64,000 nucleotides of DNA from Fulvia fulva (taxonomy: Eukaryota > Ascomycota > Dothideomycetes > Mycosphaerellales > Mycosphaerellaceae). Shown piece by piece: positions 22,588 to 32,904 of the stretch. The first letter of the stretch is position 1. The number at the start of each line of letters is the position of its first letter. A program made the translations under genes and the position numbers. The stretch covers positions 2,976,001 to 3,040,000 of the forward strand of contig NC_063020.1 of NCBI RefSeq assembly GCF_020509005.1, read 5' to 3'. Under the pieces are notes generated by a model. It worked only from the letters and a program-made list of their open reading frames with translations. It did not search any database and was not told where the DNA came from.

Positions 22588-23186
22588 GAGGACGACCATG
22601 GGTCCCAAGGACAGCCGGTTACAATGCTTTTAGCCACGTCACATACACTGGACAGCTTCAGCTTCTCGAACACAAAAGTACGAGCTACGAAAGCGAGCAT
22701 CGGGCAATCCTGCGCGTGTTCGAGCAGGGAAAGCCTGATGACAGGCCATGCACACGGAGATCGGCATGCTAGCGCTCCGGCGCGACTTGCTGACCGTCCC
22801 ATAGCAGCCATTGGACGATGCTCGATTTCGCGCCTGTTCTGGATGAAGGTACTGTATTACGCCAAGAGACGACAAGGTGCCAAGCACGTGAGATAGGTCA
22901 TCGCACTAACTTTCGGACGTAAGAACACCCAACCACGAAGCCCTTTGCCTGGACAGGCCGTACATTTAGGCTTTCTGTGCGCACGCTGACACACGTCCGA
23001 TGGATTAGGCCCTCAGTGATCTTCCAACGTCACGCATGCAGTATCGCAAGGGCTCCAAGCAAGCACATATACTCACCCGAGCTTGTTCACGTCCGATTCT
23101 CCTCTCATAGCACTATACATGACCATCGCTCGATTCGACAGCGAGCTCCTCGACATAATCCATCGGTCAATGTCTGACCTTCCAAC
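22588..23186. other. Upstream region of the disrupted P450
   Basis: No convincing ORF. Likely promoter of the P450 gene and 3' region of the SAP/2EXR gene. Confidence 0.45.
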
Positions 23187-24452
23187 ATGACCAACATCAT
23201 TCTCTCACAAGATGTCAGCTTAACTCGGATTCTGACGGGTTGCTTCGCTCTCCTCTGCACCTACACCTTCACCTCCCTTCTCATCACATACTTCTCCTCC
23301 CAGGCCCGCTACCTTCGATTGCAACAATGGACAGGCATCAAGCACGGCCAATTCGCGACGCTCAGAGCATCTCTTGAATCGTTCAAACACGGCCGTGACA
23401 TGATCATTGGTAAGGGATACCAGTATTAGTACTTGGACTGTAGCAGCCACAGACTCAGCTGACGAGATTCTAGATGGTTACCATGAGTTTTCTCAAAAAG
23501 GCCGTGCATATGTACTACCGCAGCTTGGAAGTGATGACATCATGGTGCTCCCACCGGCACAGCTGCAGGAACTAATGCAAAGGCCGGACGATGAGCTCTG
23601 CGTGAGAGTGATATTGCAAGAACTCATTGCAGCCAAGTGGACGGGTGATATGGATGTCGCGGCGCACAATCCACTCCACCTGGAAGTGGTTCGACACCAA
23701 CTCACTCGAAAGCTCCCCACTCTCATCGAACACGTCTATACAGAGCTGGTGCTGGGCTTCCAAGAGCAATGGAAAGCCGCGCCACACGAATGGACTGATC
23801 TTGTGATATGGGACTCACTCGTCAGAATTGTCAGCCGTGCAGCGAACCGAGTCTTTAGTGGCACCGAGCTATGTCGCGAGCCGGAGTTTCTGGATAGCAT
23901 GCGGGATTATGCCCAGCGAATCTTTGCATCGGCAGCGGTTATCAACGTCATTCCCAGAGTGCTGCGTCCTTTCACTGCGCCCTTTTTGACGTGGAAGTTG
24001 CGGGGCTATATCAAGACATGCAAGAAGTATGCTGTACCTATTATCGAGCGACGGCTGAAGGAGATTCAAAGTGGTCAGCAACGAGAGTCACCGAACGACG
24101 CTCTTGAATGGGTCATCGAAGAATGCTTCAAGCAAAACGACCCGTCAGAACTCGACACCGATAAGATCTGCCGCCGCCTCATGCGCCTTAATATGGTTAC
24201 CATTCACAACACATCCTTCACCATCACGAATGCACTCCTAGATCTCTACAGCTCGCCCCGTTCTGCGGAATTCGTGTCCGCACTCCGGGATGAAGTCACG
24301 GAAGTCCTGCACAAGCACGACGGCAAATGGACCAAAGCCTTCATCAATGACCTCGTCAAGGTCGACAGTGCGATTAAGGAGAGTATGCGGGTGACCGCAT
24401 TTAACAGCGTCGGCGTGCTAAGGGCGGTAATTAAGCCTGGAGGGATTACACT

Positions 24453-24454
24453 TA
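24453..24454. other. TA target-site duplication, left copy
   Basis: TA flanking the element. The P450 frame resumes correctly if one TA is retained, which confirms it as the duplicated target. Confidence 0.85.
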
Positions 24455-24524
24455 ACGTGCTTCACCACCGAGCGAGCCACACCACCGAGCGGGCCACTTT
24501 TGCCAAGAACTGTACCACTTCCAC
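24455..24524 (+). repeat. Left terminal inverted repeat (70 bp)
   Basis: Begins ACGTGCTTC. It holds two adjacent copies of a 17-bp unit ACCACCGAGCG(A/G)GCCAC. It differs from the right TIR at one position, A instead of G at TIR base 21. Confidence 0.9.
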
Positions 24525-24572
24525 TTTGATTACGACGGTATCTTAACACGACGACATCCTACAGAATCGTTA

Positions 24573-26240
24573 CTAGGAGGACAATTCCTCTTCAGATTCT
24601 TCGCTATCTAGCAAGTCTACTTGACAGGTGCGTACGTTATGCCCCGACTCGCCACATCGCTTGCAGCGTCGTAGCCTTAGTACTGGCCGAACACTATCTA
24701 GCGACTCTCTACTCACTTCCTGCCTCCTAGTATCCTCTAGAGGTATCAATTGCGACGCCTCATCGAAGGTTAGAGACCCTCTAGACTGAATATACTTGCG
24801 CTTTCGTGCTTTTCGCTGTGTAAGGGCCTCGTTAGACTTGCGTAGCTCACTGATCTCGCTTCGCATAAGAGCCATCTGATGCGCTATCTCTCTACTCCCT
24901 TTCACAAGCTGATGCACCCCTTCCTGTAACGAGTTTGGCGATGAACCTGCCCGGGCACGCATTTTGTTCGTTACTAGTGTCGATTGAGAGTCGAATTCTT
25001 TTGCAGTTCGTGGTGTCTTCGACTCCCAAGGGGTAGAGACCGGAGCTGGAGGGGTTGGCGTACGTAGCTTGACATCAAGCTTGTCGATCACTGCCTGTGG
25101 ATTGAATGGAACCAAACCAGCGCCTCTGAAGCTCGATAGGATGTTCTCCTGTCTGAATACAGCGTTATGGGCTGCCCGGAAGGCGCGTAGGAACTCTACT
25201 TTGTCGATATGAGTGATGCGCTGGCGTGCCAAGCCCGAGAGCTGAGCACCGTATGCCTTCTTCAAAGGCGAATAGCAACCCACATCCAATGGCTGGAGTA
25301 AGTGCGAGGCGTGCGATGGCATACATAGGGCCAAGATCTTGTATTCCTTGCACAGATTCTGGAATGCCTTCGAGTTGTGGCTCTCGTGGCCATCGATAAT
25401 GAGCAGTCTCCATGCCCCAGTCGTACGAGCTACAGTATGCTTCTGGAAATGCTCTAGCCACCGTATACCGAACTCATTATTGGTCCAGCCGTTCTCTGTT
25501 AGCCCGATTGTCCAGTCTGGACCCAAGTTGCCGTCTTGGTACTAGGTACTGATGTGCTGTTTGCCTGCAAGGATGACGTAGGGTGGGAGCGCTGTTCCGT
25601 CTGCACAGATGGTCTCAATCACTGTTGCCCATTCTCTATTGCCCTGTTGAACGACCTTCCTCTTTCCACCACGCCTTTCTGAACCCGTAACGACGCTCTG
25701 AGACGTAATGACACCCATCATGAACCCTGTCTCGTCGAAGTTGTAGGTGTCCTGGTCAAGGATGCCATACTTCTCCTTCATATTACGCACAAGCAAGAAC
25801 CACCTCTCGATAACGTCTGGATCTTCTATCAGGGCTCGCTGACGATCGTATCCACGTGTCATGCGAACCTTTAGCTCACGATGCCGCCTAATGAACCTGT
25901 CTGTCCAATTGAGACCAGCGGGCTTGAGACCCTTCTCTTGTAGCAATGAATCGGCCATTGCTCGTACACTAGCCTTTGATGGCGGGAAACCTCTAAGATC
26001 CAGCTCGAGTATGTACTCAAGTATCACCCTCTCTTCTAGCTCTGTAAGCTTCTTCGAATTGGGCTCGCAGTCACCCCGAGGAGGTCGTCCATTCAATCGA
26101 TACCCTAGTGTAGTTCGAGACGCGTCGTATACCTTTGCAGCAAGTCGATTCGTGATTGTCGCGTCGCGTTTCGTGGCCTGGACAGCTAAGGTCAGTTTGG
26201 CCTCGTTTGAAGACAATACACGCTGTAATGGTGGTTGCAT
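24573..26240 (-). pseudogene. Fot1/pogo-type transposase (DDE_1) with one nonsense codon
   Basis: 556 codons from ATG 26238-26240 to the stop at 24573. An N-terminal psq/CENP-B-like helix-turn-helix DNA-binding region comes first (AAKVYDASRTTLGYRLNGRP, then LTELEERVILEYILELDLRG). The DDE core follows with catalytic Asp in YNFDETGFMMG, LLIIDGHESH and LLQPLDVGCYSPLKKAYG. The C-terminus has a basic coiled region and a CCHC-like knuckle, CKRCGESGHNVRTC. The frame is broken only by TAG at 25542-25544, after GKQHIST and before YQDGNLGPDW. Relatives have Trp there, so TGG to TAG is likely. The element is probably unable to move by itself unless the stop is read through. Confidence 0.9.
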
Positions 26241-26250
26241 AGCTGTATCT

Positions 26251-26320
26251 GTGGAAGTGGTACAGTTCTTGGCAAAAGTGGCCCGCTCGGTGGTGTGGCC
26301 CGCTCGGTGGTGAAGCACGT
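26251..26320 (-). repeat. Right terminal inverted repeat (70 bp)
   Basis: Mirror of 24455-24524 with one difference. It is followed immediately by TA at 26321-26322, the second target-site copy. Confidence 0.9.
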
Positions 26321-26927
26321 TAGTGATGGGACGCATATACCTAAGGGGGTGAAGGTGGGGTTTCCGGCGGTACGTTGTTCAGCATTACCAGCACTGCCGC
26401 GTATTTTCCTCGTAAAGCTGACATTGCTCTGGTCTAGGCTGCTATCCACTCGGATCCGGCGTACTACGACCAGCCAGACGACTATGATGCGTTGAGGTTC
26501 GCACGGGTGAGAGAATCGTTCGATGAGGAGGAGAAGGTGCTGGACAAGAAGCAGCAGGCGACTGTCAGTATTGGAGAGAACTTCATGTCGTTTAGGGCGG
26601 GGAGGCATGCGTGTCCGGGAAGGTGAGTGCTGTGGTTAAGAAGACGGAAGAGAGGCGATACTGACCGTGCGACCGATACAGATTCTTCGCGGCACAAGAG
26701 ATGAAGCTTATGCTGGCTTACATCGTCAACAACTACGATGTCAGACTCACCGGGCCACGCCCTCAGACGATCTATATGAAGAATGCTGCGATGCCAGATT
26801 TGACGGCGTCTCTGCAGTTTAGGTTGAGGCAGTCGTGAGTCCATGGATGGTGAGCTTGAGCTTTCCGTGGATTGATCTACTCACGGCACTCAAAACATAA
26901 GAACCTCGACATACCACCCTTCGACCA

Positions 26928-27585
26928 CTACTCCAGTAGACCGAGCATTGCAAGCAATACCTTGACAGTCTCCTCCTGATAGTTGACATCACCGATGTAA
27001 CCGAAACTTCCCTCGCCGACTTTCGCAAACGCCGCCGCTACGATCTCCTCATCTACCGGCTCCTCTGAGACTCGCTTTCCCAGGCCCAGTGCCTCATACT
27101 CGGACTCAGGAGTCGGTGCGTACAAGGCGTGTTTCTTCTCTACATCCACCAGATGCGCCGCCTTCATGCTATACTGGAAGGGCAACTTATCGATCTTGAA
27201 GGCAGTGAAGCTCGACTGAAGGCTGAACTCTTCTCTGTAGTAGCTAGCAGCCTTCCACGGGAGTCCAAGCTCCTCGAAGAATGCTGTGACCATGACTCAT
27301 ACTGGATCCGAATGAGCTTATTCCGATGATGGTACCGCCGCTGCAAATGTACTCGATCGCTTGGGCTCGGAGCTCGTGGTTTTCAGGACGACAGAGGGCC
27401 CCATCGTCGGTGAAGATGGGTGGGCGTGGTGTGCTGGTGAAGAGAGCTGTTGCTTCTGGAATCTTGGTGATGCGCTTGAGGTCTGCTTTGGATCTGATGG
27501 CGTTGAAGAAATCAGGTACCGATTCCTGACGGTTTGAGCCGCTGAGGTTGAGGTGGACTACTTGGGGTTTGGCCATGCTGTTCAT
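26928..27585 (-). pseudogene. Unknown conserved fungal protein with a frameshift
   Basis: The 5' frame, from MNSMAKPQ (27585) or MAKPQ (27576), reads VVHLNLSGSNRQESVPDFFN to YICSGGTIIGISSFGSSM. The continuation VTAFFEELGLPWKAASYYRE lies one base out of phase and stays open to 26928. The switch is near 27288-27300; the only GT-AG pair there would span 19 bases, too short for an intron. The layout (a strand-rich Rossmann-like half with a GGT loop, then an FFEELGLPW helix) resembles the glutamine-amidotransferase-like or ThuA-like fold seen in fungal hypothetical proteins. That assignment is tentative. The lesion is probably a one-base indel. Confidence 0.55.
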
Positions 27586-27939
27586 GGTGCCGGTTCCAGG
27601 TTGCCGTTGAGGTTGCATGTGGAGCGTGGGAGGGCGAGGTCATATGTGGTATGCAGGTGGAGGTGTAGGTTCGCTTGAGAGGGCTCACAAAGCGCATGTG
27701 ACAAGTAAGTGAGATCTGATCATTGGCCGATTGGAGCACTTTGAAAGAGTGGGGTCTGCATGAACATCACAGGCTTCACTAGTCGCCTAAGTGTCACATG
27801 TCTTTTTGGATGAGCTTCGAGATATAAGCCATTTCCAACACGATCGGATGACACTAACTCACCAACCACTCAATCATTCGATCACGACAACTGCACCACC
27901 TCCCACCACTGGACCACCACATACCGAGCGAGAACCAGC
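27586..27939. other. Divergent intergenic region
   Basis: Between the minus-strand frameshifted gene and the plus-strand 2EXR gene. Nothing specific seen. Confidence 0.45.
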
Positions 27940-28572
27940 ATGGCCAGCTCGATGTCGGCTACCCCCACCGGGCCATGCCACCTTCTTGAATTGCCAGCCG
28001 AGCTTCGAAACAGCATTTACCGCTACGTCCTGCTTGGATATTGGAAGAACTGGATGGAGGATCAGACAAGGCCGATAGTCGACATAGAAGACCACGACTT
28101 CGAGCAGCCCTCACTTTTGCGAACATGCCGGCAGATACGCTCCGAAGCCAGTCCCATCTACTACCTTCAAACCCATTTCTACCTCACAATCCACAACTTC
28201 GACCCTGAGATCGTGCATAGGCTACACAGGCAGATGGTCAGATACTGGAGCAACAGCGATAATCAGCTGCAAAACAAGTTCAAGCACCGTTGCCTTGTTA
28301 CGAGCGGACCAGGTTTTGGCTGGAACAACTTGATGGCATGGCTCAAGCTCTATTATGATGGTGAGGTGTCATATCCAAAGCTATGCGACTGTGGGTGGGA
28401 TGATGAGATTTGCTGCGCCGCACAGCATGCTTTTGTGATGGTCAAGAAACTTGCGTCCTCGCCTTGGGAAGTGGTCAAGACTCTTCAGGAAAGCACGTCT
28501 CAACCTTCGCCACCAACGTCTTCACCATCACCTGCGCAACTTCACTTCAACTCACACGAGTTTCAACGATAA
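27940..28572 (+). CDS. 2EXR-domain protein, tandem copy 1
   Basis: Single exon, 210 residues from ATG 27940. The 2EXR signature reads CHLLELPAELRNSIYRYVLL, then LLRTCRQIRSEASPIYY. The middle is helical (WLKLYYDGEVSYPKLCDC) and the tail is Ser/Pro-rich. It is followed 48 bp later by a related gene, indicating a tandem duplication. Function unknown. Confidence 0.75.
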   Translation: MASSMSATPTGPCHLLELPAELRNSIYRYVLLGYWKNWMEDQTRPIVDIEDHDFEQPSLLRTCRQIRSEASPIYYLQTHFYLTIHNFDPEIVHRLHRQMVRYWSNSDNQLQNKFKHRCLVTSGPGFGWNNLMAWLKLYYDGEVSYPKLCDCGWDDEICCAAQHAFVMVKKLASSPWEVVKTLQESTSQPSPPTSSPSPAQLHFNSHEFQR

Positions 28573-28619
28573 GCCATACCACCGACTCACACTCATATAT
28601 TCGCAACACTCTTCCAGCG

Positions 28620-29201
28620 ATGGCGGAGTCAGCCCCCATCACCACAGCACGCTGTCACCTCCTCGAGATGCCACCAGAACTTCGCAATCGTATCTACCGC
28701 TTCGCTCTTGTGCAACACAGCCAGATCTTTGTGTGCGACGATGGATACGATGGCCTCAAGACGCCAGCACTCTTGCGAGTCTGTCGTCAGATACGTGCCG
28801 AAGCCAGGTCCATCTACTATATCGAAAACAAGTTCTCAATCGAAGTGCCCGACCCCGACCCAGCGGTGGCACTTCACTTTCACCAACAGGCCGAAGGTCT
28901 TTGGTCCAATTATGAGGTGGGCAACAATTTTGCAGAGGGCTTTGAGTACGAGCTACGCTTCTGGAACTGCTGGAGTTGGAAGAATAGTGGTTGGAGCTCT
29001 ACCACAAGGATCAGGTCTCCATGTTCACAGACTGCGGCCATTGGCCCGAGAACCATCCCACTGTCTGGTGCAACTGTTCGTATGTTTGAGCTGGTAATCG
29101 AGATGCAGAGATGTCGATGGAGCACCGTGAGCGCAGCTCTAGAGGTTTTTAAGGAAGCTTTGGAGGATCAAGCTGGAGATAGGTGGTGGTGGGACGATTG
29201 A
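28620..29201 (+). CDS. 2EXR-domain protein, tandem copy 2, internally frameshifted
   Basis: Open from ATG 28620 for 193 residues. The signature CHLLEMPPELRNRIYRFALV and LLRVCRQIRAEARSIYYIEN match copy 1. From 28988 to about 29086 the similarity to copy 1 lies in another frame (WLELYHKDQVSMFTDCGHWP), while the annotated frame reads unrelated Ser/Thr/Arg text. Similarity returns to the first frame at FELVIEMQRCRWSTVSAALE. Two compensating indels therefore seem to have replaced about 33 residues while keeping the ORF open. The product may be altered or inactive. Confidence 0.65.
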   Translation: MAESAPITTARCHLLEMPPELRNRIYRFALVQHSQIFVCDDGYDGLKTPALLRVCRQIRAEARSIYYIENKFSIEVPDPDPAVALHFHQQAEGLWSNYEVGNNFAEGFEYELRFWNCWSWKNSGWSSTTRIRSPCSQTAAIGPRTIPLSGATVRMFELVIEMQRCRWSTVSAALEVFKEALEDQAGDRWWWDD

Positions 29202-29345
29202 GGGTGCTTCCCAACTCATGCGGCAAGGACGGATGACTACAGGTGGGTAGGCGTCCAGTCGGTTCTACCGGAATATGGTAATGGCTGAAGGGAGTGGAGA
29301 TGGCTTTCGAAAGAAAATCACAAAGAAGGCATCAGACAACAAGCA

Positions 29346-30911
29346 TTACATGGCATTGTCATTATGACCCCTCGGCTCTACTACAGGTTCGCTATAAATG
29401 TGGAAAGTTGTCTGCGCAGGCTCAACTCTTGGCTTCACACCACTATGCTTCGACGTCCGCCGACTGGGCACATCGATAGTCTTCAACTCTGACCTCGCAA
29501 AAGCCTCGATCGAAGCTGTCGAGGCACGCTTCACAGACTTTGGTGTTACTGTCTCCTCTGCAAGATTGGTATCCACCGCTTGTAACCGATTAAGACTGGC
29601 GTGGGGGTGTAGCTTCTTCTGCTTTGCCGTGATGTACATCTCGTACTCCTCAGGTGATGTGATCTTCGTAATATCATCGTGCGAGTTCCCATCTGCCAGA
29701 GCTCCTGAAGAAGGGTAGCTCGTGTTCAAGTCATACATTGACGATTCCGGTCTTCCTTTGTCGCTAATGCACGCCTCAAGGTCCTCATGCCGCGCCTCGT
29801 GAGGATCTAGTGCTCTGGTAGAAGTGCTACGGGATGCTTCCGTATCTCCAGGCTTGTCTTGTGCATAGTAGCTGACACTACTGAACGAAGTAAAGGTTCG
29901 CTTGATATGGTCCCTCAGGTAGTGCCGGAAGAATGCCCGAAGTGATGGTGCACATGCACAGATGATGGCAAGATGACATTCGACTACGGACCAAGCGAAG
30001 AGATCGAAGCCGGCCCAAGAAGTGTCGTAAGTGTGATTGATCCTCCATAGGTAGTAGGTTCTGCCAATGCCGGCCCCAGTCACTCTGCAGTTCAGTCAGC
30101 CAAGGTCTTGGTGCAAGTCAGATTGTTGTACATACAGGAAGCCCATGGCAAAGATGAGATTGAGAGCGATCTTTTGCCTCTTTGGTACATCCAATGAATA
30201 CTGTCTCAGAATCAAGCACGGAAGTGCTACCGCGTATGCATCAGAGAGACAGCTCAAGACTCCGCTGGTCACAGTCAGAGCATGTCCATTAATACAGGCG
30301 AACTCCGTGTCGTACGTGAAGTCGTAGCTGAGCCAATATGCCGACAGAGGATGGCACATGTTGCAGTAGGTGAGGAATACGGCGGACCCGTAAGCAGCCG
30401 TGACGAAGATCGCAAAGTAGATAGCGTACAGCCATCGCTTGTCTAGACTATCTTTGATCATCCTTCGGTAGAACAGCAAGACTGAGAGCTTCGTTGGGAC
30501 AGTCGAGAAGATGAACATAAGCTGTGCCGTCCAACCAGTCTGTTGAGTCTGGTCAGCGACTCGTTTATGTTGAGCTCGTACTGTACTCACCAGTGCAGCA
30601 CCGACATAGAATTGTGGGTGAACATCCCAAGTATGGCGATCTAGATCATATCGTTCTGTACCAATGTACGCCGTCGTAGTGAAGCCCAAGGAGAAGAACC
30701 AGCCGATGAAGATCATCAAGTCATCCAGTCCAAACTCTCCTGCCTGTCTCCTGGCTCTGAGGTAGAAGCGCGCCGCGAGCAGTATTGTAGCAGCAACCTG
30801 CCACGTCAATGCGAAGGCTGGCATCCATCCTCTACGTACTGGATCGTCAAAGTTCGCTTTCGGCCAGGACGCCAGGATTGACTCAGGGACCTCGTGGAAG
30901 TTGCCCGGCAT
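29346..30911 (-). CDS. PTH11-like / rhodopsin-domain seven-helix membrane protein
   Basis: Exons 30911-30591, 30539-30136 and 30084-29346 (two 51-bp introns) give 487 residues. The open frame extends upstream through a TTG only, so ATG 30911 (MPGNFHEVPE) is the start. Seven hydrophobic segments occupy about residues 35-290, for example LTWQVAATILLAARFYLRAR, with Cys-bearing loops (YCNMCHPLSAYW). A polar, Ser-rich cytoplasmic tail of about 190 residues follows. The pattern DDLMIFIGWFFSLGF after the first helices is typical of the fungal rhodopsin (DUF3328/PTH11-like) family of putative plasma-membrane receptors. No CFEM domain is present. The ligand is unknown. Confidence 0.85.
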
Positions 30912-31329
30912 CTTGGAGTATGTGATTGTGACAAGCAAGCGAGTGCTCCAGCTGCCCAGAAGAAGTACTACCTGAAAGTGGCAAAGTTGTCCATATGTAC
31001 TGAAGAGTGAACAAGTCTTGACGTCTTGCTGACTACGAAAAGAGAGACATCGTTCGGAATAGATAAATAGAGAATGGGATGTGGTGGCTCGATGCTAGGG
31101 AATGGTACCTCTTTTGCGTGAAGGTGCAGCTGGTTGTCCCATCGCGGTGGGTTTCTTGCTTGCGAGATTTACCAGCAGAGTGGAAGCACGGCGGTAAGTA
31201 GCCGTGGGGAGTTCTGTTCCTGTCACCGCTATCATGGCAGGTCCCCAAACTCGAAACAATGGGCAAGGATCGTATGTGATGCCTGGAGAACTCTCGTGTT
31301 GGTTGCCGTAAGAGATCAAAGCTAGCGTC
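30912..31329. other. Upstream region of the PTH11-like gene
   Basis: Probably promoter. Minus frames here have no domain. Confidence 0.4.
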
Positions 31330-31892
31330 TGTTTTGGTCATAATGTGGATCAAGCTCACAGTACCTGCATACGAAGTCGCTGAGCCTGTTGATCCACTGG
31401 ACGTGGGCTGGAGCTCACCTGTCAGTTTTGTGACCACATCGGCGGATTTCATTGGCGTGTTGATGGCTTGAGGCCTGGCACGGCGATGAAGACGGCCGTA
31501 CTTCTGCTTCTGGTTCACTCATATCTGAGAACTTCGGTACGAACCCCGGTGGCTTTGCACGCAACGGCGTGCAGGGTGTGGAGGCTGTCAATCCTGCGCT
31601 CGAGGCGAGAGTGGCAGCGCATCGTCAAGGATATGCGTTCATGGATCGGAAACAGTTCGATCCAGTCTGTCGGTATATCGAAGAAGTGCAAAGATTTGCG
31701 ACTTCCGCCTTCGGCTAGGGGGCCGCTGTCGAATGATCTCTCATCTAAGGTAGATGCTATGCTCGTGTTGAGGGGAAGTGCTGATAGCGGAGACGCAGCG
31801 TCGCTCGGTCAAGCACACGAGACTGGATCTCGTGTAGACATGCTCTCCCTCTTCATTGGCGTCCTAAAGCAGTAGATCTCTTGAACATGCAT
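31330..31892 (-). pseudogene. Possible decayed ORF of unknown family
   Basis: A frame starting at ATG 31892 (MHVQEIYCFRTPMKRESM) is stopped by one in-frame TGA at codon 27. It then reads on for another 98 codons of protein-like text (SLHFFDIPTDWIELFPIHER, RCHSRLERRIDSLHTLHAVA) to a stop at 31515. After a one-base slip, similar-quality text (INTPMKSADVVTKLTGELQP) continues to a GT donor-like site near 31370. The plus-strand 135-codon frame across the same bases looks like the shadow. No family is recognised, so this rests on the look of the translation alone. Confidence 0.3.
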
Positions 31893-32904
31893 GATCTAAG
31901 CCTCTTCGCTTCTCGAGACACATATCGTCCAGTGACGTTCGATCGGGTTGAGGAGAGAACGTTTTCGTTGAAGCCACCGGCATGGTAGAGATGGAGGCGT
32001 GTGGTTTTCGTGCCACCTTAGATCGAGCTAGCGTGGCATGGATTCATGCAGCTGTAAAGATCTTGCCGGCCCGCGTCCACGGCTGGGTCTTCTTTATGTA
32101 GGGGCGAGTAGTGTACGATTGAGGATACGCCGTTTCGTTGGTCACTAGCGATGGAGTTTTAAGAGCACATGAGGTGCTGATGAGAAGGAGGAAATATGTG
32201 AAGTCAAGCAATCTCGACGCGACTTCCAGACTTCAACGACATCGGCTTCTCGGCCCGAGATCGAAAACAAGGATGCCGGGTTGCCGATCAAGATCCTCTT
32301 CAACCATGAACAAGATTCAACTTTACCCGAAGGCGAACACCACAACGATTGTCACGCATACCCGAAACGATGGCACGCATTATCGACCATGTTACAGTCC
32401 CATGGAGCATCAATATGGCAGCCAGATCCCCGAAGCTCGATCAGCCGGACAGGAAGCCAGGATCTTGCCCAAACCGTTAGAGACTGCAGGTGTGCATACG
32501 TCAAGTGTCACGGGCATGTGTTGAAGTGGCAACGGCCATGACATCCAAGATGATCTTGTGAACAATGGGGACGATGAGATCCGACTCTATATTCGCAGTA
32601 CAGATCGTGTCGGTTCCAGCGCATCGTACTGGGACTGATTGCACCATGCCTTGGGGACGTACGCATGGCACCGAGTGCAGCAACCTATGAGTATCGTTCC
32701 GTGTATTTGTCGGACATTTAGCACTGACAGGTAGCCAAAAATGAAAATGCTTGGCGCAAGATCACCGAGCAGTAGAAGACTGGGAATGGATGAGCGGCAT
32801 CGTGATATGAAAGTAATCATTCTCGAAAAGAGCCCCACGCAAGTATGAATGAAATTCTCTGCACCCCGAAGCTATACACGCAGCAAGACTCATGTAGCCC
32901 AGTC
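31893..32904. other. Intergenic stretch without supportable genes
   Basis: ORFs of up to 128 codons on the plus strand have no start context, splice signals or recognisable motif. Confidence 0.5.

Larger units (their letters stand above)
24455..26320 (-). mobile_element. Fot1/pogo-type (Tc1/mariner superfamily) DNA transposon, 1866 bp
   Basis: Bounded by 70-bp terminal inverted repeats that match at 69 of 70 positions and flanked by TA on both sides. It contains one transposase gene reading leftward (26240 to 24573) that fills nearly all of the interior. High TIR identity and an almost undamaged ORF suggest a recent insertion. It sits within an exon of a P450 in opposite orientation to it. 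Confidence 0.93.
23187..26838 (+). pseudogene. Cytochrome P450 interrupted by a Fot1/pogo-type transposon
   Basis: Exons are 23187-23409, 23474-24454 plus 26323-26369 (one exon split by the element), 26438-26622 and 26682-26838. Introns are 64, 68 and 59 bp. Leaving out the transposon and one TA copy, the parts total 1593 nt, an unbroken frame of 530 codons plus stop. A membrane anchor lies at the N-terminus. An I-helix region (TIHNTSFTITNALLDL) follows, then the K-helix ExxR in IKESMR before the insertion. After it comes the haem loop FRAGRHACPGRFF. The general pattern resembles the CYP68/CYP503-like (ent-kaurene oxidase-like) group, but substrate and clan are uncertain. As it stands, the transposon places foreign codons and a stop inside the exon, so the haem loop is lost from the product. 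Confidence 0.9.

Noticed and set aside
31468..31875. 135-codon plus ORF with a signal-like start
   Set aside because: The minus frame over the same bases looks more protein-like; the plus ORF has no domain.
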